Source of the DNA: Mimachlamys varia
Taxonomy: Eukaryota; Mollusca; Bivalvia; Pectinida; Pectinidae
NCBI GenBank assembly: GCA_947623455.1
Contig: OX392536.1
Location: 33,671,465-33,735,464, forward strand
Direction of reading: 5' to 3'
Length of the DNA stretch: 64,000 nt
Shown: positions 60,248 to 64,000 of the stretch, in pieces
Layout of the letters: the number at the start of each line of letters is the position of its first letter
Position numbering within the stretch: the stretch's first letter is position 1
The notes under the pieces: generated by a model
Databases searched by the model: none
Told to the model about the DNA's origin: nothing
What the model saw: only the letters and a program-made list of their open reading frames with translations
Made by a program: the position numbers and the translations under genes

Positions 60248-61311
60248 GTTTACCACCTCTGTCTCGCATATATTTAAGTGATTTCTAACTTGCATGGTGG
60301 ATAATTTGTGATATTTCTAAACCAATTGGATATATTTGAAGACAATAGTATATCAATAAATCAGTATTTTGAACATTGCAAATACCAAATGAGCCTTCCA
60401 TTACTGGGTTATATTCTTCCATTGAGGTTTTGTTCTTTTTGCATTACTTCATTTCAGATGTTATTTCATCCCCGTTCAGCGATGATTGCACACTGTCAGT
60501 ACTAATTCCTTCTTTATTTGGCTTCTTTAAGATCTTCCACATTTCAGTTTTATTTGCATTGAATTCTGCTATTCAGGATAAATATTGTTTTGTTATTTCC
60601 TGGAACATCTTTTCAATATTTGTATACACTGTATATCCTTTACTATGCTTTTTTCAACCGCCAATCAACTTGATGAACAAGGATGTCATGTTGCAGTTTA
60701 TCGAAGTCCAGACACATAATATAAATATAATTATGACTTTGGTTGCAATCCTTTGATTTTGCTGCGTCCATGGAGTATACTTGACAGCTTTCTTTATTTT
60801 CCTCTATTCATACATCTTGGAATTATTACTCTCACGTATAGTTGCGTTGCGAGCCGATTTCGCGCTTGCTGAAACGGGGCTTCCAAGACTGCATGAGTTA
60901 CTGGTCTTGCTTTTTTGTAATTTTTACAACCGATTCAAATGTTAAATCAGTTCAAATAATATAAAATATGTCTTCTTTATCAATTCCTTACTAACCATGT
61001 CAACATTTATCCCTTAAATTGCAAATGTCGACAAAAAAGGAGTCTGTGAGTTTCCATAAGTAAAAACTAAATCCATGGCGTGACTTCACAATCATTACAA
61101 ACGCAAACTTCACCTTTAATGTCTGGATATATCAGCCTGTGTTGACATACATGATTACTTATTTTATAATGATAAGTGATGTGCGTTGTTTAAAAAAAGG
61201 TGTTTATTAGGAATTATTCCTGGTAATTGTACTCAAAAGAAGCTAGGTGAATAAATAGAAAATTTACCTTCACCCCTAGTCAGGAAGACATGTTTGCTTG
61301 TGTTACTGTAT
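60248..61311. other. T-rich stretch, no gene supported
   Basis: A 126-codon hydrophobic frame (60376-60756) follows the T-rich composition and shows no family motif. The GC-richer piece 60840-60890 has a minus-strand donor-like CTATAC|GTGAGAG and acceptor CATGCAG|, but the peptide is not UROS-like. Confidence 0.35.
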
Positions 61312-61905
61312 TTTGTAGGCACATATAAGGCTATTCAGTATGATAAAGGTTCAAATCAGTTCAGATTGTTTCAGTGGGTTATGTATGAGTTAGGAATTAA
61401 GCAGCACAAGGCTAGTGTTTATCATCCTGAATCACAGTGGGTCACTTTAACGTTTCCACCAGACACTTAAGACTACAATTAAGATATTTTGTTCCCAGTA
61501 TGGTAAAGATAGGTATGATGGAATTTACTTATTGTTGCTTGTTGCAAGAAGGGCAGTTCAGGAATACCTTGGATTCAGTCCCTTTGATGAATCGTTTGGT
61601 CATATAGGTAAGGGACATTTTAAGTAATCAACAGAAACATTGGTAGATTGAGATAACTGAATAAAGATGTAAAACTTTTATATTACGAGCCTACATGTAG
61701 CTGTAAAGCAAGGCTGTAACTTCAAAATTTCAACCAGCAAACTTCAAGTCTAGTCTTGTACATTTACAACGCCAATAACAGAATTGTAAGTCGGGTGACA
61801 AAGTGCTAGGATTTTATGCAAGTTCCTGGTCATCTTTTACAAGCTAGATATACTTCATTTCATGTTGAAAGTAAGATTCATTGAAAGTTGAAAGAAAATT
61901 TAGGG
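61312..61905 (+). pseudogene. Ty3/Gypsy-type integrase remnant, frameshifted
   Basis: Frame at 61318 onward: IQYDKGSNQF, MYELGIKQHKASVYHPESQ, the integrase core around the second catalytic Asp and the YHPxSQG region. After a frameshift at 61437-61450 another frame (61451-61627) gives RFHQTLKT, FCSQYGKDRYDGIYLLL and LGFSPFDESFGHIGKG. Further broken pieces (GDKVLGF, then VPGHLLQARY with FHVESKIH) follow to about 61890, matching the C-terminal region of Gypsy polyproteins. Multiple stops and shifts mean it is dead. It ends where the next AGAATACC copy begins. Confidence 0.75.
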
Positions 61906-61917
61906 ATTTGAAAAAAA

Positions 61918-62325
61918 AAACAATCAGAGAATACTAAATAACATTACTCAAAATTGATTAAACTAGGTGCAAAATATGAACAAAGAAAACATTTACATGC
62001 ATGGACACTGGTGAAAAAATACAAGAGATTACAAGAAGTGTCTCCGAAGAGTAAGTGTCTTCTGCTTCATCGAAAACACCCACCACGTAAATCTAGGTCA
62101 TATCAAAACTGAGGCACCGTGGTCAAGTGGTAGGACACCGGGCTCATAAGCGAATTCAAGTCCCTGTCACGGCACTTGTGTTGTATCCTTAAGCAAGATA
62201 CTTTAACTCTGCGTGTTCCCGTCTGCTCAGCTGTAAATGAGTACGTTGCTCATTGTCTCTATCTCTGGAATCCCTGTGTCCTAAGTTTGTTTGTCAGCAG
62301 CAAACATCCATCACATTGATTCAGA
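61918..62325 (+). repeat. AGAATACC-family copy interrupted by a SINE
   Basis: Left part 61918-62108 (CAATCAGAGAATACTAAAT, TAAACTAGGTGCAAAATATG, GTGTCTTCTGCTTCATCG, CACCACGTAAATCTAGGTC). Then comes a tRNA-Met-like SINE (62109-62262). The family's right-end block resumes at 62264 (CTCTGGAATCCCTGTGTC, AAGTTTGTTTGTCAGCAG). The middle-right block is missing. It lies directly after Gypsy debris. Confidence 0.85.
62109..62262 (+). mobile_element. tRNA-Met-like SINE inside an AGAATACC copy
   Basis: A box TGGTCAAGTGG fits TRGYNNARNNG exactly. CTCAT lies at the anticodon position (CCGGGCTCATAAGC, as in tRNA-Met), and the B box AATTCAAGTCC has one mismatch. The body TTGTGTTGTATCCTTAAGC, AAGATACTTTAACTC and CTCAGCTGTAAATGAGTAC matches the SINE at 22350-22542. 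It is a SINE type widespread in marine invertebrates (recollection). Confidence 0.75.
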
Positions 62326-62339
62326 GCAAACCCTAGAAT

Positions 62340-62503
62340 ACTATAAATCAGATTCCTGTGTTCAATATGTCAAACAAAAATTAGGGACTGACAACAATAT
62401 AAGTCTTGCTCATATCAAGGGCAGAGACAGTGTAAGTTTTGATGCTTTTTCTAGAAAAAGTCAGATGTTTTGCGCATTACAATTGAACAGATGTACATTT
62501 TAG
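62340..62503 (+). pseudogene. Ty3/Gypsy RNase H C-terminal remnant
   Basis: The frame ending at 62503 contains ISLAHIKGRDSVSFDAFSRK, resembling the end of Gypsy RNase H (HIKGxDNxxADALSR), where the DAxSR motif closes the domain. In intact elements RNase H precedes integrase, but here it lies downstream of the integrase remnant on the same strand, so the two fragments probably come from different insertions. The upstream part of the domain is not recognisable. Confidence 0.45.
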
Positions 62504-62939
62504 TCACACCTATTTCAACTTTTAATGTAAATAATAATGCTTCATTTGATGTATAATATTGTATCAGTTTAAGCTGAGATTCCAACGGGAGAGATGTTTC
62601 TATTTTGTAACTCAAGGTATTTGAAAAGGATGACATTAAGACATGTGTATTTGTATTTACCAGACTAGGTTGCAGTGATGAAACACCAAAACTTTGGCTT
62701 TTTCTCGCAGTGCCTAGAAGCATTCCCTTGTGTCATTATGAAACAATTTACAAATCATTTATACAATGTCAACGGTCACCTGACAGGGACAATGTAAGTT
62801 GTAACAGTTGTTTCCGCAACTTTCACTGTCTCGTTTTTCTTGGTAAAACTAACAAAATAGCAAAGAATTTCTTTTATTCTACCAATTTTTTTACAACTAA
62901 ATAACAACTAGCTTATAAATAAAATATGATACCAGTTTA
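62504..62939. other. stretch with no supported gene
   Basis: Opposing frames at 62451-62723 (minus) and 62710-62904 (plus) show no family motif. Confidence 0.35.
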
Positions 62940-63185
62940 TTCTAATACTGTAAACAACTTATTTTCATATGGGATTAATTTACGCGTATTTCACGGTTGA
63001 TTAAAATTCGCAAAAATTAATCGCCACAAAATAGTTTCAATCAGAGGTGATGCCAACTGTAGAAGTATTGTACTGTAAAAGGATTTATGACTGTATTTAT
63101 CGTCAAAATAAATTACTGCAAAACAGTCATTTCAGATAAAAACGTGAAATTAAGACGCCAAGAAAATAAATAAATTTATATCATA
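62940..63185. repeat. possible MITE-like repeat with ATTAATTTNCGCG words
   Basis: TACTGTAAACAACTTATTTTC is followed by GATTAATTTACGCGTATTTC, ACGGTTGATTAAAATTCGC and AAAATTAATCGCC, with GATTAATTT (62973-62981) inverted to AAATTAATC (63014-63022). Text of this type (alternating TTCGCG and TTAATCGC) recurs in many invertebrate genomes from memory. Only one copy is visible here, and no clear terminal inverted repeat. Confidence 0.35.
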
Positions 63186-63189
63186 ATAA

Positions 63190-63225
63190 GGATTGTGGGT
63201 ATTATAATGACTGTACCCACAATCC
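63190..63225. repeat. perfect 12-bp inverted repeat, 12-nt loop
   Basis: GGATTGTGGGTA (63190-63201) and TACCCACAATCC (63214-63225) are exact reverse complements. Could be a hairpin or the junction of a small palindromic element. No adjacent gene feature explains it. Confidence 0.9.
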
Positions 63226-64000
63226 GCAAACTGACCAATCATTGGAATAAAATAGTCAATATTTGCAGTATTGTGAAATTTGTCTTTTCAATAAGGTGAT
63301 GGATTAAACTCATCTAGGTTAGGCAGAGTAACAGGAAGGTGTAATTTCTATACTGTAACAATAATTCCCCAATACCCTTAGGCAAATAGTGATTCCTCAT
63401 TTTGGGGAAGGCTTATATCTTTATCCATTTTGTTTTTTATTTTCATATGGAAATCTGCCAAATACCTCATACCACACACTTTGATTTTCTGTTAAGTCCA
63501 TGATTCCTACCAATCAAGCAACTTTCCATTAACAGGAATATCTAGGGATGTAAGAGTTGCTCCCCTTTACATTTCATTCTCATTCACTGAAGAATTTTTA
63601 GCCCAGTGTAATACATGTATTGATATCAGCAGAGTTGACTCTTTGTTTCTCTTGAGACATGAGAGGTTTTTATCTTTAACAATAAGACAATAGTATCATG
63701 TGACTACTTAGGGGTAAGATGGGGGACCTCAACATGAGGGGCAACATTCTTATTATATAAGTAAACATGTAAGCTTTTTGTTAAAGGTTTGCTGAATGTT
63801 CAATGGCAGCTGAAGATTTTTACCCGGAGGGTTGAGACCCCCCTGTCTAACTACCAAGGGATGAATGATTAAGTTTCCCTAATCATATTTGCCCTCTAAT
63901 ATATCTGATATTAATGTCACAGCTACTAAAAGACAATGATTGAATTGTTTACGTCGTTGCATTAAAAATATATTGCAGTAACATATTTTTTTTGTTGCTT
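63226..64000. other. right edge, no gene recognised
   Basis: Searched on the minus strand for upstream UROS exons. No peptide with the expected motifs and splice sites was found. Otherwise ordinary AT-rich DNA. Confidence 0.4.

Noticed and set aside
60376..60756. 126-codon hydrophobic plus frame
   Set aside because: Phe/Ile/Leu-rich as expected from T-rich DNA, no membrane-protein family motif and no splice signals.
60840..60900. possible upstream UROS exon (acceptor CATGCAG, donor GTGAGAG on minus strand)
   Set aside because: The ~53-bp segment encodes nothing resembling UROS in any frame.
63770..63830. possible UROS exon with acceptor AATCTTCAG on minus strand
   Set aside because: No proper donor follows and the peptide lacks conserved UROS residues.

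Overview
The window is AT-rich animal nuclear DNA, most likely from a mollusc and probably a bivalve. The reasons are the lack of long open frames, the intron-exon structure of the one gene I can name, and the repeat content: tRNA-derived SINEs of the type common in bivalves, a Penelope-like element with a GIY-YIG endonuclease, Ty3/Gypsy debris and a very dense unnamed short repeat. Nothing looks bacterial or viral, and no rRNA, true tRNA or CRISPR array is visible. The species assignment is an inference.

The one gene recognised with good support is uroporphyrinogen-III synthase (UROS, haem pathway) on the minus strand. Its last two coding exons lie at 56198-56293 and 42041-42187. Both have consensus splice sites, both junctions are phase 0, and a 14.0 kb intron separates them. 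Upstream exons were not found and probably lie beyond position 64000. So roughly 41.2-64 kb is the 3' half of this gene, and most repeats there are intronic. A few other small exon-like open frames (4071-4286 minus with a CACGTG-type palindrome and TATA-like box upstream, 2520-2623 plus, 9236-9300 minus, 42542-42739 plus, 54774-55169 plus, 55644-55958 plus) are listed at low confidence and have no recognised family.

The rest is repeat-dominated. About two dozen copies or fragments of one roughly 430-bp interspersed repeat (called here the AGAATACC family) are spread over both strands. Its plus orientation starts at AGAGAATACCGAAGCG, passes TCTTCTGCTTCATCGACGAC and ends near CTCGAATCCCTGTGTTG. 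One copy is interrupted by a tRNA-Met-like SINE, two share an extra 57-bp block, and one sits between ~105-bp direct repeats. At 17901-18904 is a fold-back Penelope-like element with a broken endonuclease frame. At 61312-62503 are two Ty3/Gypsy pol remnants. There are also SINEs, a 57-bp-arm near-perfect palindrome (56495-56651), several minisatellites with 27-, 32-, 42-, 44-, 45- and 48-bp units, and G-rich or C-rich tracts. The remaining stretches show no gene I can support.
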